The notes under the pieces were generated by a model that searched no databases, had not been told where the DNA came from, and was given only the letters and a program-made list of their open reading frames with translations. Made by a program: the position numbers and the translations under genes. A stretch of DNA of 46,268 bases from a virus: IMG/VR virus record IMGVR_UViG_3300044821_000073, positions 1 to 46,268 of that record. The stretch is one strand, 5' to 3'. Shown here in pieces: positions 20,093-28,133 of the stretch (its first letter is position 1; every line of letters starts with the position of its first letter).

Positions 20093-22145
20093 CGTTAACA
20101 AGCAACCGACTGCATCGGTTTGGTCTATTTCAGACTCTAAACTGACTCCGAAGAATTATAAAACTCTCGGGGTTGCCGGCACTACGACTTACAAGCTGAC
20201 CGACAAGCAGGCTGATATTCGGAACATGATTCTGCGGCACTTTTGCTTAGGGTATATTACGATGTACAAGCCGCGCGTGGAGTTTAATGACCTGTCGGTA
20301 ATTAATTGTGACACTGTGGATCAGATGGCGTTTAATACCTACCAGCCGAATAACGGCGAGGGTTTTGAAGGTGATGAGATTAATGGATGGAAGAGTAAAG
20401 CTATCCGTCCGATTGTTCGGAATAAGTGTATCAGCATAGCAGCTCACGCGACCGCGCGCCTGATTTTCCCGAAAGTTTTTGCATACGACGAATCCTCCGA
20501 TGAAGACTCTGCCGCTTCCCAGGCCATGGAATATTTGATGGAATGGTCGGGAGATAAGTGTAATTATGAAGACACTTCGGTAAAAGCTGTGGTTACCTCT
20601 CTTTGTTCTCCCGCTAGTATTGTCTACACGGAATATGCTGAGGTCTACCGGACTGTAAAGCGTCCGACGGAAAAGAAAGGTGTATTTACAGAAGAGGTAA
20701 TCCTTGATGAGTTGCTCTCCGGTTTCCAGGACCAGCAGGTGCCAGTAGACGAACTTTATATTGAAAATTTTTACGAGCCGGATATTCAGAAGCAGGGATG
20801 GCTTATTAGGCGCAGAGTAATTTCTTATTCTCTGGCGGAAGCGAAATATCACGACGTGCAGGACTTTAAGGATTTTGTCCGTCCCGGTGTTCAGCTGATT
20901 TATAATGACGCGAACGCTACGTTCTATCAGATGTATGACACCACGATGCGGCAGGAAGATGTGGAGGAAATTATTTACTGGAACCGCGGCTTAGACCTAA
21001 AGGTTGTCTTGGTTAACGGTGTGTTTATGACTCCGGCTGATAACCCGAACCCGCGCGTTGATAAAGCCTATCCGTTCACGAAGTTCGGTTATCAGATGAT
21101 TAATAACCGCTGTTTTTATTACAAGAGTCTGGCGGCTATAATCCAGCCGGACGCGAATATCGTCAATACCCTGTACCCGATGATTATTGACGGTACTTAC
21201 CTTAATGTCATGCCGCCAATGGTGGCCGTAGGCCATGAAGCCATTAGCTCTGATGTAGTGGTGCCGGGCGCTGTAACCACGTTCTCTGATCCGAACGCGG
21301 ACCTGCGCCCAATTACCACATCAATGAATCTGAAGACCGGTCTTGAGACTTTGATGAAGGTGGAGGATTCGATTAATCAGTCTAGTCTTGACCCATCCCA
21401 GCAGGGCAACCAGACTCCGGGCAACGCTACTGCTTACGAGATTTCTAAGATTGAACAGAACGCAGCCACCGTACTCGGCTTGTTTGTTAAATCTATTTCT
21501 AGTTTTGTTAAGCAGTACGGCCAGCTCCGCATGAATGATATTTTGCAGTACCTGACGATTGCGGAAGCCGGTAAGATCGAGGGTGAACTGGCCTACAAGG
21601 TTTTCCTTCTGCCGGATAAAGCTACTGGTGGAAGTGAGATGTCCCGTAAGATTAAGTTTGATTCCAGCACTCCCACGAAACTTAGTCCTGAAGATATGCT
21701 TGCTGAAAGTTATAAAGTTATGGCAGAAGCAGGGGGACCGAAAGCTAAGGTATCACTTTTAAAAGCGAATCCTGAAGCCTTCCGTAACCGTAAGTATACG
21801 CTGATGGTAAATCCTGATGTACTTAATCCGAAAAGCGAAGAACTTTCCCGCGCGCTGGACTTAGAAACTTACGATCGTGCGATTCTTAACCCTCTTGCTG
21901 ACCAGGAAATGGTAACTAAAGATTTGTTATTTGCCAGTAACCCGAAGACTAAGAAAGACCCGAGTAAGTATGTAAAGAAGCAGTCTGCGATGCCCGCTCC
22001 CGCTGCGCCTGGGCTTAACCAGCCCGGCCAGCCTTCCCCCGCCGCTAAACCTCCCGGTGCCGGTCAGATGGCTGCCGGTATGCCGTACCAGTCACCCATG
22101 GCTTCTGCGATGAAGCAGAAAAATACACAAGTTCAAGCTAAATAA
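20067..22145 (+). CDS. Portal protein
   Basis: 692 residues, starting inside the end of TerL. Size, position and a long helical C-terminal half with a Pro/Ala/Gln-rich end fit a podovirus-type portal (head-tail connector ring of twelve subunits). 'SSLDPSQQGNQTPGNATAYEISKIEQNAATVLGLFVKSI' resembles the stem helix region of such portals. It forms the DNA channel and docks the terminase. Confidence 0.8.
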   Translation: MSILKTDFDVNKQPTASVWSISDSKLTPKNYKTLGVAGTTTYKLTDKQADIRNMILRHFCLGYITMYKPRVEFNDLSVINCDTVDQMAFNTYQPNNGEGFEGDEINGWKSKAIRPIVRNKCISIAAHATARLIFPKVFAYDESSDEDSAASQAMEYLMEWSGDKCNYEDTSVKAVVTSLCSPASIVYTEYAEVYRTVKRPTEKKGVFTEEVILDELLSGFQDQQVPVDELYIENFYEPDIQKQGWLIRRRVISYSLAEAKYHDVQDFKDFVRPGVQLIYNDANATFYQMYDTTMRQEDVEEIIYWNRGLDLKVVLVNGVFMTPADNPNPRVDKAYPFTKFGYQMINNRCFYYKSLAAIIQPDANIVNTLYPMIIDGTYLNVMPPMVAVGHEAISSDVVVPGAVTTFSDPNADLRPITTSMNLKTGLETLMKVEDSINQSSLDPSQQGNQTPGNATAYEISKIEQNAATVLGLFVKSISSFVKQYGQLRMNDILQYLTIAEAGKIEGELAYKVFLLPDKATGGSEMSRKIKFDSSTPTKLSPEDMLAESYKVMAEAGGPKAKVSLLKANPEAFRNRKYTLMVNPDVLNPKSEELSRALDLETYDRAILNPLADQEMVTKDLLFASNPKTKKDPSKYVKKQSAMPAPAAPGLNQPGQPSPAAKPPGAGQMAAGMPYQSPMASAMKQKNTQVQAK

Positions 22146-22163
22146 TTAAAGAAAGGAAACGCT

Positions 22164-22526
22164 ATGCAACTTAGCATAAGAGACTGGCTCGCACTTAAGC
22201 CAGAAACAAGACAAGCAATAGCAAAAATATTCAGACTTAACCGTTCCAGTTTTACCCACGTTGTGGATAATCATGTGGAGTCCGACGGTTACACTTATCA
22301 GGACCTGTCGGTAATTACAGTGGAAGAAATGAAAGCCTTGACCCACCTGGAAAGTGATAATTTTGAAGACCAGTTTAAGCTAATTGTTAAAATGGTGGAA
22401 GGTGAAGGTAAAATAATTAAGCCGGATGAAATTCCGGTAGAAAAAAACGCTACAAATGGAAACGCCACAACAGACTCCGGAGGAAAAAGCGGAAGTGAAA
22501 AGAAAGCGCCTACTGGTAAAAAATAA
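22164..22526 (+). CDS. Small protein between portal and scaffold
   Basis: 120 residues after AAAGGAAACGCT. 'RDWLALKPETRQAIAKIFRLNRSSFTHVVDNHVESDGYTYQDLSVIT' is HTH-like, and the C-terminal 40 residues are a disordered Lys/Gly tail. The function is unknown; a DNA-binding or head-assembly role is possible. Confidence 0.6.
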   Translation: MQLSIRDWLALKPETRQAIAKIFRLNRSSFTHVVDNHVESDGYTYQDLSVITVEEMKALTHLESDNFEDQFKLIVKMVEGEGKIIKPDEIPVEKNATNGNATTDSGGKSGSEKKAPTGKK

Positions 22527-22848
22527 GCTCTATCCTTTTTTGGAAATGTCTTCCGAGAATGTGGAAGATGCGAAGAATTTTACTCAGTCAGTTACGATTG
22601 CTATAAGACAAGCCTTTAATAATAAGATGCGGAAAAGCACCCTTGGCAGTTTAAAACTTCAGGATATGTTGGATAAGGAAAGCAAAGATTATAAACGATA
22701 TAAGTTTGTTCTGGATTTATTTAAAGACGAGACCATCCACGATTCGATTGAACTGATTGATGGAATGACAAATGCAATTTCTGCATTTATTACTCGCGAA
22801 ATGTTAAAGAGAAAATTAAACACATTGGAGACTGACTTCCTTGAATAA
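22456..22848 (+). CDS. Helical protein of unknown function
   Basis: 130 residues overlapping the previous gene by 71 nt. Almost entirely helical ('DAKNFTQSVTIAIRQAFNNKM', 'DSIELIDGMTNAISAFITREML'). A shorter start at 22546 is possible. Position suggests a head-assembly helper. Confidence 0.6.
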   Translation: METPQQTPEEKAEVKRKRLLVKNKLYPFLEMSSENVEDAKNFTQSVTIAIRQAFNNKMRKSTLGSLKLQDMLDKESKDYKRYKFVLDLFKDETIHDSIELIDGMTNAISAFITREMLKRKLNTLETDFLE

Positions 22849-23071
22849 ACGCGAACTCGACGACCTCCGCGAACTCCACATGGAGTTCTCGGCCATAGCC
22901 CACCAGACTTCCACTATGGACAGTAATTCCATTTCTGACTTTTTCGGCTGGATTTATAAACAATTATCGACCCGTGTCGATGCGGAAATGACCGGGTTTA
23001 GGAAAGGACGAGAATATGCCAGTAAAAAAGAAGACTTCCCTCGCTTCCCCTCCATTACTACCAACGGTTAA
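22841..23071 (+). CDS. Small helical protein (TTG start)
   Basis: 76 residues from a TTG that overlaps the previous stop, with GGAG 11 nt upstream. 'LNKRELDDLRELHMEFSAIAHQT' is a charged helix. Function unknown. Confidence 0.5.
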   Translation: MNKRELDDLRELHMEFSAIAHQTSTMDSNSISDFFGWIYKQLSTRVDAEMTGFRKGREYASKKEDFPRFPSITTNG

Positions 23072-23345
23072 AAAAGAATTTGTTATTTCCACCACTAAGT
23101 CCCCTGCCGGAAATGTAATAATGATAGGCGACCTGAAAGCCACTGAATCTCAGATTAATGACCTAAAGGCAGAAGCTGCGACCTTCCGGAATACCTTACT
23201 CTACCAGGTATTAATTGCCACCCCGAAGAAACAGGCCATGGACGCGATATTTTATAACAGTAATTCTCTGGAAGATTTAACTATAGGAAAGACTATGCTT
23301 CGGACTCTGGATGTAATGGAAAATGTTTTGAAGTTATTGGAATAG
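23016..23345 (+). CDS. Small protein before the scaffold gene
   Basis: 109 residues after GGAAAGGACGAGAAT. Basic N-terminus, a beta stretch ('NVIMIGDLKA') and a long helical C-terminus. Function unknown. It is the last gene before the pseudoknot and terminator. Confidence 0.6.
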   Translation: MPVKKKTSLASPPLLPTVKKEFVISTTKSPAGNVIMIGDLKATESQINDLKAEAATFRNTLLYQVLIATPKKQAMDAIFYNSNSLEDLTIGKTMLRTLDVMENVLKLLE

Positions 23346-23363
23346 ACCTTTAAAAAACTGAAT

Positions 23364-23434
23364 AACGCTAAAAAACGATTGGGCATTCTTATAAGGTGCC
23401 GAATGTGTTTCTTAGCGTTTCACATTCGGTGCCC
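23364..23434 (+). ncRNA. Predicted pseudoknot RNA element
   Basis: Stem 1: CCGAATGTG (23399-23407) with CACATTCGG (23421-23429), continued by GGGCA (23381-23385) with TGCCC (23430-23434). The 13-nt loop of stem 1 contains TTAGCGTT (23412-23419), the exact complement of AACGCTAA at 23364-23371, which makes a pseudoknot. It ends 1 nt before a strong terminator, so it may decide between termination and readthrough into the capsid genes. Confidence 0.6.
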
Positions 23435-23435
23435 T

Positions 23436-23466
23436 AAAAGACTGCCTAATAAGCAGTCTTTTTAAT
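23436..23466 (+). terminator. Strong rho-independent terminator before the scaffold gene
   Basis: AAAAGACTGC (23436-23445) pairs perfectly with GCAGTCTTTT (23453-23462), 7-nt loop, T-tract. Confidence 0.85.
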
Positions 23467-23516
23467 TCCCTAACGTCGGCCGATGATACGACATTAAATA
23501 AATCATTTAAAAAGTT

Positions 23517-24059
23517 ATGGAACCAGAGAAAAAGGAAGTTGAAAAAAAAGAGGTAGATGCTTCCACTACCCAACAGGAAGTTAAAAAAGAAGAATCCGGA
23601 GCTTCCGCGGATCAAAAAGTGGTCGACTTCGCAGCCGAACTCGCCAAAAAGGATGCCGAACTGGCCAAGTTAGCCACCGAGAAGGAAAATTACCGTCTCG
23701 GAATGTTAAAGGCTAAAGGTAAAATCCAGAATGATGAGGTCGTTGACGAAGTTGACAAGCCCGATCTTGATTCTCTTATTTCTGAAAAAGTGCAGGCCGC
23801 GCTTTATTCCGAGAAAGAAAGACAACTTCAGGCTGAGAAAGACGCCTTATTACAGGACGCGTTAAAGAAAGTTAAAGAGCTTTCCACGGCGCTCTCTAAT
23901 AAGCAAGGCATATCCACCGCTGCTTCCGGCACCTCTTCCGATTCCGCCGTTACGACTACGCAATATTTTTCTAACGAACAAATTGCCGAACTCAAGGCCC
24001 GTGGATTAACGGATGAGATGATTAAGAAGGCGGCGATAAATATGCAAAATAAGCGTTAA
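23517..24059 (+). CDS. Scaffolding protein
   Basis: 180 residues, highly charged, with a coiled coil (about 35-60) and a second helical stretch (95-135), then a C-terminal helix ('FSNEQIAELKARGLTDEMIKKAAINMQ'). Composition and position just before the capsid proteins are typical of phage scaffolds that guide prohead assembly and then leave. Confidence 0.75.
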   Translation: MEPEKKEVEKKEVDASTTQQEVKKEESGASADQKVVDFAAELAKKDAELAKLATEKENYRLGMLKAKGKIQNDEVVDEVDKPDLDSLISEKVQAALYSEKERQLQAEKDALLQDALKKVKELSTALSNKQGISTAASGTSSDSAVTTTQYFSNEQIAELKARGLTDEMIKKAAINMQNKR

Positions 24060-24078
24060 TAATTAACAAATTACCAAA

Positions 24079-24585
24079 ATGCTTGGAGATATACAAATTT
24101 ACGACGAAGGCGCTTTTGGTTATCCCGGTGATGTTGAGTTCGTAGTTGCCTCTGGCACTACTGCGAACAAAATCAACGCCGGCGAACCGGTTGCGAAAGC
24201 ACTGGCTGGAGTAAACGTCACGGCACTCGCAACAAACGCTCCCGTTGTCGCGACGGATTTTCTTGCCGGCGTAGCCGCAAGTACTTCCACAGACACTGTG
24301 GCTGCTGCCGGTACCGTTAAGGTAACTAAATTAGTTCCTGGATTGTCTTGGCTGATTTCCCCGAAAGTTGCTGCAAGCTGGAATACACAATCAGCTTACG
24401 ATGCCTTAGTTGGTTCTCGTGTGCTTTTAGATTTGACTGGTACTGCCGCGGCTAAAACTGCGACTTATACCATTTTAGCCACCGATGGCGCTACTTCCGG
24501 TTGTGTTATTTTACCTTTGGATATTACAAAATATCCAGGTAAAGTTCGCTTTGCTTTCCGCAACGGCTGTAACTACTTAGCTTAA
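24079..24585 (+). CDS. Capsid decoration protein, paralogue 1
   Basis: 168 residues, mostly beta, starting MLGDIQIYDEGAFGYPGD and ending 'YPGKVRFAFRNGCNYLA'. Shares 'TSTDTVAAAGTV', 'TQSAYDALVGSRVLL' and both ends with the next gene. Size, beta content and place just before the major capsid gene suggest a head decoration or cement protein. No Shine-Dalgarno site; the leader ATTACCAAAATG is shared with paralogue 2. Confidence 0.65.
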   Translation: MLGDIQIYDEGAFGYPGDVEFVVASGTTANKINAGEPVAKALAGVNVTALATNAPVVATDFLAGVAASTSTDTVAAAGTVKVTKLVPGLSWLISPKVAASWNTQSAYDALVGSRVLLDLTGTAAAKTATYTILATDGATSGCVILPLDITKYPGKVRFAFRNGCNYLA

Positions 24586-24604
24586 TCATTAACTGATTAC
24601 CAAA

Positions 24605-25111
24605 ATGCTTGGAGATATACAAGTTTACGACTCAGGGGAATTTGGGTATCCAGGTGCTAGGCAATATAATGTTGCCTCTGGAGTCCTAGCCTCTATTAAG
24701 GCCGGTGAACCTGTACAGAAAGTTCTCGGCAGTCCTTACGTTGTCGCTATGACAACTAGCATGCCGATTACTGGTAGCGCAAGTTTAATGGTAGGAATTG
24801 CTGATACAACTTCTACTGATACAGTTGCCGCTGCTGGTACAGTTCAAGTGCTGAAGATGGTGCCTGGAGTATCTTATTTGATTGCTCCGGATACTGCTGC
24901 AACATGGGCGACACAGTCGGCTTATGACGCGTTAGTTGGTAGCAGGGTATTGCTGAAACTTACCGGCACTCTTGCCGCAGGTACACAGACTTATACCATG
25001 CTGGCTACTGATAGCGCTAATAACGGTTGTGTAGTTCTTCCATTGGATATTCAAAAGTATCCTACTAAAGTTAGGTTTGCCTTCCGCAATGCGGTAGACT
25101 ACTTAGCTTAA
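24605..25111 (+). CDS. Capsid decoration protein, paralogue 2
   Basis: 168 residues, same length as its neighbour and clearly homologous (MLGDIQVYDSGEFGYPGA start; 'YPTKVRFAFRNAVDYLA' end). The middle (residues about 20-75) has diverged most. A tandem duplication followed by divergence, perhaps for two sites on the capsid lattice. Same leader and no ribosome site. Confidence 0.65.
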   Translation: MLGDIQVYDSGEFGYPGARQYNVASGVLASIKAGEPVQKVLGSPYVVAMTTSMPITGSASLMVGIADTTSTDTVAAAGTVQVLKMVPGVSYLIAPDTAATWATQSAYDALVGSRVLLKLTGTLAAGTQTYTMLATDSANNGCVVLPLDIQKYPTKVRFAFRNAVDYLA

Positions 25112-25139
25112 TCTAATTATTAAATAACATACTAATAAT

Positions 25140-27265
25140 ATGCTCACAGAAGCCCAAAATTTTGCGGTTAGATGAATGGCTGCAATAAGTTTGACCGACT
25201 GTAAACTTTGGTGTATACTATAAATAAGATAATTAATCTTAATTATATGTTCACCAATGAGTTCAGAGAAAAAGTTCTTTCACAATATGTTAATGGTAAG
25301 TCGCAAATGCAACTGCAAAAGGAATTTGGTGTTAGTAAGCCCACAATTCTTAAATGGATTAAGGCTGCTGGAATACAAGAGCATTACTTTAAGGCGAAAT
25401 ACTTGGATAAAGATATTGTTTTAAAACTATACGACCAAGGTTGGTCAGTTCTAAAAATAGCTGAAGAGCTAAATATAGGACGGCGACCACTTGAAAGTAT
25501 ATTAAAGCAAAATAATATTTTTAAAAGAGATAATAGCCAAGCTCTTTTACAAGGCAGATACGGTAAGGATGGTAATTTAACTAAAGGCCGTCCTAGAGAA
25601 TTACTCCAAAAAGAGTTTCCTGGGTTAGAACATGCTTTGCAGATGTGGAAAGCCGCAATTCTTACACTTGATAATTTTACTTGTCAGTTATGTGGTAAAA
25701 CAAGTGAAAGTTTAGAAGCGCATCACATTATTCCGTTGTATAAAATTTATCGTGAAAATTTAAAACGATTTTTATTGGTAGATTTGAAAAATGGAGTAGC
25801 AGTTTGTAATAAGCCTTGCCATAAAAATATTGCGATGAATGAACAAAAATTTGAACAACAGTTTAAAGAACTTGTCAATAATCGGGTTAATTCGGTGGAC
25901 ATCTCAGTGCAAAAGAAATTAAAGTCTTTGCTGAGATAATACCGAGCCAAGCAAAAGGTTAAAATCTTTTGAAGGCGTAACGACTAGAAGGTGAACCTCA
26001 AGTTGAGAACATAATCCTTCCACGAGTGCCCGACACTTCTTTATGAGGGGTGAAGAGATAGTCTGAACACTACGGTGACGTAGTGATGGAAAGGATAAAG
26101 AGCCTTTCCGATAACACAATGAGTTCAAACAGAATTGGACGACGTGAACTAAAATGCGTCGTAACGCGGCTAAACGGAGAATACCCTTAATGGACAACTC
26201 CGTGCTAAATCTTCCAGGAATGGAAGTAAATGCCTAACGACTAGAAGGTGATACGAGATCCGTTATAATCCTTCCAAGAAAACCGCGAACCTTAATGGTT
26301 AAGATATAGTCTGAACATCCGCTATAGATAAAACGGATGAGGTAAAGGATAAAGAGCCTTTACGATAACAACTTTGATTTTACCAAAAATTTGACTACGA
26401 CGCGACCACTCCTGGAATTGCGACTGCGCGAACTGCCGAGTTGTTTAGACCACTCGACACCACTCACGCCGCGTATATTCAGGAAGTGTTTAAAGGTTCG
26501 GGCCTTTTCCCGAAAATTGGGGAAACCCAAACTGTTCCTACTTCGACTCCTCATGTTGCGAATAAGCAGACCGTGCTTGTCTCTGACTTTGCCAACGGTA
26601 TCGAATTATCGAAAAACTTTTTCGATGATAATATGCACGGTGTTTGGAGCAAAGCTGTCGAAGACTTTGCTATGGTTGCTCGTGTCACCCAGGATGATAA
26701 TGCCTTCCGCATCTTCCGCGGTGGTTTTACCTCAACCTTGACCGCTGATGGTTCTTATTTCTTCTCTACCCACACCTTAATTGGTGGCGGTACTGTAGTA
26801 AATAATGCTACCGGCGCTCTTACTCCGGATAACCTGTATACCGGTATTGTTGCCTTGAGGCAACAGAAAAATCAGGCAGGAGTAGTCTTGGGCAATGCGC
26901 CTGCGATTCTCTTGGTTCCTTCCGCTTTGTTTAAGAAAGCTATCGAAATTACTCAGTCCGCTTTGCTGGCTGATTCTGCCGATAACAACTTAAACGTCTA
27001 CCGCGGCGTGTATGGCCTGAAGGTCATGACCTCTCCGTGGCTCGACGCGAACATTGGTTCCGGCACAACCGGTTCTGATACCGCTTGGTTCTTGCTTGCC
27101 AATAACCACTCTGTATCTCGCTTGATTAGACAGGGTATCCAGACCTCTTTGAGGGATTGGTCCTACTCTAATAACCGCACTTACTTCTACCAGGCTAATT
27201 TTAGGGAAGAAGTATTTGTGAGTGATTATTGTGGAGCGTATGGTTCCACCGGAACAACTGCCTAG
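25140..27265 (+). CDS. Major capsid protein, split by two group I introns
   Basis: Three exons: 25140-25168, 26122-26145 and 26377-27265, 942 nt in all, encoding 313 residues. The joined N-terminus reads MLTEAQNFAV-VQTELDDV-FYQKFDYDATTPGIATA. Unspliced, the first exon runs into TGA after 11 codons. The rest ('TTHAAYIQEVFKGSGLF', 'FDDNMHGVWSKAVEDF', 'RTYFYQANFREEVFVSDYC') looks like an HK97-fold phage capsid protein. It follows scaffold and decoration genes. Expression depends on removing both introns. Confidence 0.85.
25169..26121 (+). ncRNA. Group I intron 1 (953 nt, carries a homing endonuclease)
   Basis: The upstream exon ends GCGGT; GCTGC at 25179-25183 is the internal guide (P1, ending in U-G). 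The intron ends in G (26121). P7 is GACTA (25982-25986) with TAGTC (26059-26063), within the usual R and S context (AACGACTAGAAGG, AGATAGTCTGAACA). An HNH gene occupies 25247-25939. The 3' part is clearly related to intron 2. Confidence 0.85.
25247..25939 (+). CDS. Intron-encoded HNH homing endonuclease
   Basis: 230 residues from the ATG at 25247 (an upstream in-frame TTG at 25208 is less likely). The N-terminal 100 residues hold two HTH-like DNA-binding segments ('MQLQKEFGVSKPTILKWIKAAGI' and 'VLKIAEELNIGRRPLESILKQ'), followed by an HNH nuclease: CQLC, 'LEAHHIIPL', then 'NGVAVCNKPCH'. It should cut intron-less capsid genes to spread the intron. AT-rich compared with the capsid exons. Confidence 0.85.
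   Translation: MFTNEFREKVLSQYVNGKSQMQLQKEFGVSKPTILKWIKAAGIQEHYFKAKYLDKDIVLKLYDQGWSVLKIAEELNIGRRPLESILKQNNIFKRDNSQALLQGRYGKDGNLTKGRPRELLQKEFPGLEHALQMWKAAILTLDNFTCQLCGKTSESLEAHHIIPLYKIYRENLKRFLLVDLKNGVAVCNKPCHKNIAMNEQKFEQQFKELVNNRVNSVDISVQKKLKSLLR
26146..26376 (+). ncRNA. Group I intron 2 (231 nt, no gene)
   Basis: The upstream exon ends GACGT; GCGTC at 26156-26160 is the internal guide (perfect P1 with terminal U-G). It ends in G (26376). P7 is GACTA (26239-26243) with TAGTC (26307-26311), preceded by the canonical AAGATA. Compact but apparently complete. Confidence 0.85.
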
Positions 27266-27277
27266 AATTAATTAATT

Positions 27278-27330
27278 GAGGGGGAGTTGACGTTACTCTG
27301 ATCCAGAGTAACGGGAAATAAATCCCCCTC
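27278..27330 (+). promoter_or_regulatory. Double hairpin after the capsid gene
   Basis: Outer stem GAGGGGGA (27278-27285) with TCCCCCTC (27323-27330); inner perfect stem CGTTACTCTG (27291-27300) with CAGAGTAACG (27304-27313). No T-tract follows. It may set the capsid mRNA's 3' end or limit downstream expression. Confidence 0.65.
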
Positions 27331-27347
27331 TCTCATAAAGGATAAAA

Positions 27348-27767
27348 ATGTCTATAAATACTAAACTTAGCAAGACCCATTTCAAGGGTCCGATAATCCT
27401 TGGTGGTGTCAACCTGGTTGTAAAAACTGTTGACCCGACTACTACTCCGACTGCGCACACAGCTTCTGCTACGCTGGTTGTGGCCGATTATAATACCATC
27501 CATACCAACACCTCGGCTACTGCTTCTATTACTTTGACTTTGCCAGCTGCGGCTACTGTCGGTAATAAGTGTTTGAAGATTCAATTAACTGCGGCGCAGT
27601 CTGTAGTGCTTACCCCTGCTTCTGGAGAAAAGATTTTCCTTGGCGGCAGTGGTACCGCTGACTCTACTGCGACTCTCGCTGGAGTTATCGGTAACTATAT
27701 GGATGTCTATTGTGATGGCTCTGTCCATTTTATCAATAGCTATTCCGGTGTAATTACTAAGAGTTAG
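27348..27767 (+). CDS. Head or fibre protein, beta-rich
   Basis: 139 residues after AAAGGATAAAA. Strands with Ala/Thr-rich loops ('ITLTLPAAATVGNKCLKIQLTAAQSVVLTPASGEKIF') like the small phage head-fibre or decoration proteins that end in 'GNYMDVYCDG'. Follows the capsid gene, so probably on the virion surface. Confidence 0.55.
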   Translation: MSINTKLSKTHFKGPIILGGVNLVVKTVDPTTTPTAHTASATLVVADYNTIHTNTSATASITLTLPAAATVGNKCLKIQLTAAQSVVLTPASGEKIFLGGSGTADSTATLAGVIGNYMDVYCDGSVHFINSYSGVITKS

Positions 27768-27770
27768 TTT

Positions 27771-27805
27771 TTACCCTCTGGAGCCTATCAATTGAAGGCT
27801 TCAGG
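27771..27805 (+). terminator. Imperfect hairpin
   Basis: ACCCT...GAGCCT (27771-27784) pairs with AGGCTTCAGGGT (27794-27805) apart from a 2-nt insertion. No T-tract, so attenuation or processing is as likely as termination. Confidence 0.4.
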
Positions 27806-27837
27806 GTTGTGAACATTAATTAACTAAGAAAAAAAAT

Positions 27838-28122
27838 ATGTATTACATTCGACAGGAGTATAAGCCGACGAGAATCACGGGTTCCTCTACCACAGTTGTG
27901 GCATCAGGACGAAGTTTGTTTCATAGTGTGCACTTTAACACCACTCCGGTGCTGGTCAGCGTCTATGACGCACTTTCAGTTACTGGTACTCCGATTGCTA
28001 TAATCGGTTCTGGTACCTTAGTTGGTGCCGGAGAAGTCTTTGACTACGTTTGTTCTACTGGAATTACTATAACGACAGCTAGTGGCGCTTGTGATATCAC
28101 CGTCGCAGCTTGCAATAATTAA
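27838..28122 (+). CDS. Small beta-rich structural protein
   Basis: 94 residues, nearly all beta ('RITGSSTTVVASGRSLFHSVHFNTTPVLVSVYDA'). Like small phage head proteins located before the connector. No ribosome site is visible. Confidence 0.55.
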   Translation: MYYIRQEYKPTRITGSSTTVVASGRSLFHSVHFNTTPVLVSVYDALSVTGTPIAIIGSGTLVGAGEVFDYVCSTGITITTASGACDITVAACNN

Positions 28123-28133
28123 TTTAAACTTTA

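Noticed and set aside
20247-20852. A 201-codon leftward frame inside the portal gene
   Set aside because: Antisense to a well-supported long gene, no ribosome site or domain.
22041-22345. A leftward frame near the portal end
   Set aside because: Antisense to supported genes with no start signal.
25221-25246. A T4-type late promoter (TATAAATA) before the intron endonuclease
   Set aside because: The string occurs in AT-rich sequence, and no T4-like late transcription genes are present.
26391-26741. A 116-codon forward frame over the capsid gene
   Set aside because: Out of frame with the capsid coding sequence; the capsid reading continues through exon 3.
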